A stretch of 64,000 bases of DNA from Nannochloropsis salina CCMP1776 (lineage: Eukaryota > Sar > Eustigmatophyceae > Eustigmatales > Monodopsidaceae): positions 643,881 through 707,880 of the forward strand of contig SDOX01000011.1 in NCBI GenBank assembly GCA_004565275.1, written 5' to 3'. Each line of letters opens with the position of its first letter. Within the stretch, counting starts at the first letter, position 1. Under the pieces are notes generated by a model. The model was not told where the DNA came from. It searched no databases and saw only the letters and a list, made by a program, of their open reading frames with translations. The position numbers and the translations under genes were made by a program. Positions 63,912 through 64,000 of the stretch are shown here, piece after piece.

Positions 63912-64000
63912 CTAATGGTGCCCATGAGCGCCACCCTCCTTCTTAGGGGCGAGGAAGTCTTGGTAGTAGGGGCTCTCTTCCCGGTCCTTGTCCGTGATGC
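63912..64000 (-). CDS. 3' end of an unidentified gene (partial)
   Basis: At the right edge the minus strand has an open frame that runs in from outside and ends with a TAG at 63912. The visible C-terminus includes ITDKDREESPYYQDFLAPKK and a Gly/His-rich end (EGGAHGHH). The composition and third-position GC look coding, but only about 28 codons are in view, and the family cannot be named. Confidence 0.45.
   Translation of the reverse strand, partial: ITDKDREESPYYQDFLAPKKEGGAHGHH

Overview
This is nuclear DNA from a eukaryote with compact genes, short spliceosomal introns and GC-rich coding sequence. Three predicted proteins begin with a signal peptide followed by a cleavage context ending in Ala-Phe (the plastid-type 130-aa protein at 14.0 kb, the 204-aa protein at 19.6 kb, and the LETM1-like protein at 58.4-61.2 kb). 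That leader is the hallmark of plastids of secondary red origin (stramenopiles and relatives). Together with a fungal-type Zn2Cys6 regulator, a plant-type two-pore channel and small intergenic gaps, the best guess is a photosynthetic stramenopile, plausibly a eustigmatophyte such as Nannochloropsis/Microchloropsis. The lineage is inference; the gene families are read from sequence.

Layout. 1-1.8 kb: no gene seen. 1.8-9.3 kb: intronless DNA polymerase epsilon catalytic subunit. 9.9-15.9 kb: a lysine-methyltransferase-like protein, a START/COQ10-like protein, a small plastid membrane protein, and ribosomal protein uL15 (RPL27A). 16.7-19.3 kb: DDX56/Dbp9 RNA helicase. 19.6-23.0 kb: an orphan plastid protein and a protein combining seven membrane helices with a TKL-like kinase. 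23.6-31.6 kb: ZCCHC10-like zinc-knuckle protein, a Skp1-type GlcNAc-transferase, a two-pore channel in eight exons, and the splicing factor CWC15. 31.6-35.7 kb: gene-poor DNA with remnants of decayed genes. 35.7-46.2 kb: CS-domain protein, Zn2Cys6+PAS regulator, nucleotide-sugar transporter, SRP9, and COX18/OXA1-like insertase. 46.5-53.9 kb: multi-pass class-3 lipase, proteasome ATPase RPT2, TRAPPC3, and a 2OG-Fe(II) oxygenase. 55.0-57.7 kb: a secreted Cu-only-type superoxide dismutase with a second, decayed domain, followed by a secreted Pro/Thr-rich protein. 58.4-63.4 kb: LETM1-like protein and a DNAJB12/14-like co-chaperone. The right edge carries the 3' end of one more gene.

Most genes are unrelated housekeeping functions arranged as divergent or convergent pairs, with no operon-like logic. 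Exon models were built by hand. For every multi-exon gene except DDX56 the phases close into one open reading frame, which supports the splice calls. The most notable items are the 7TM-kinase fusion, the tandem SOD, the two-pore channel whose second voltage sensor has lost most arginines, the His-rich Zn2Cys6/PAS regulator, and a split in splice-donor usage between GTRAGT and GTRCGT. No rRNA, tRNA, CRISPR array, transposon or virus-derived element was recognised.
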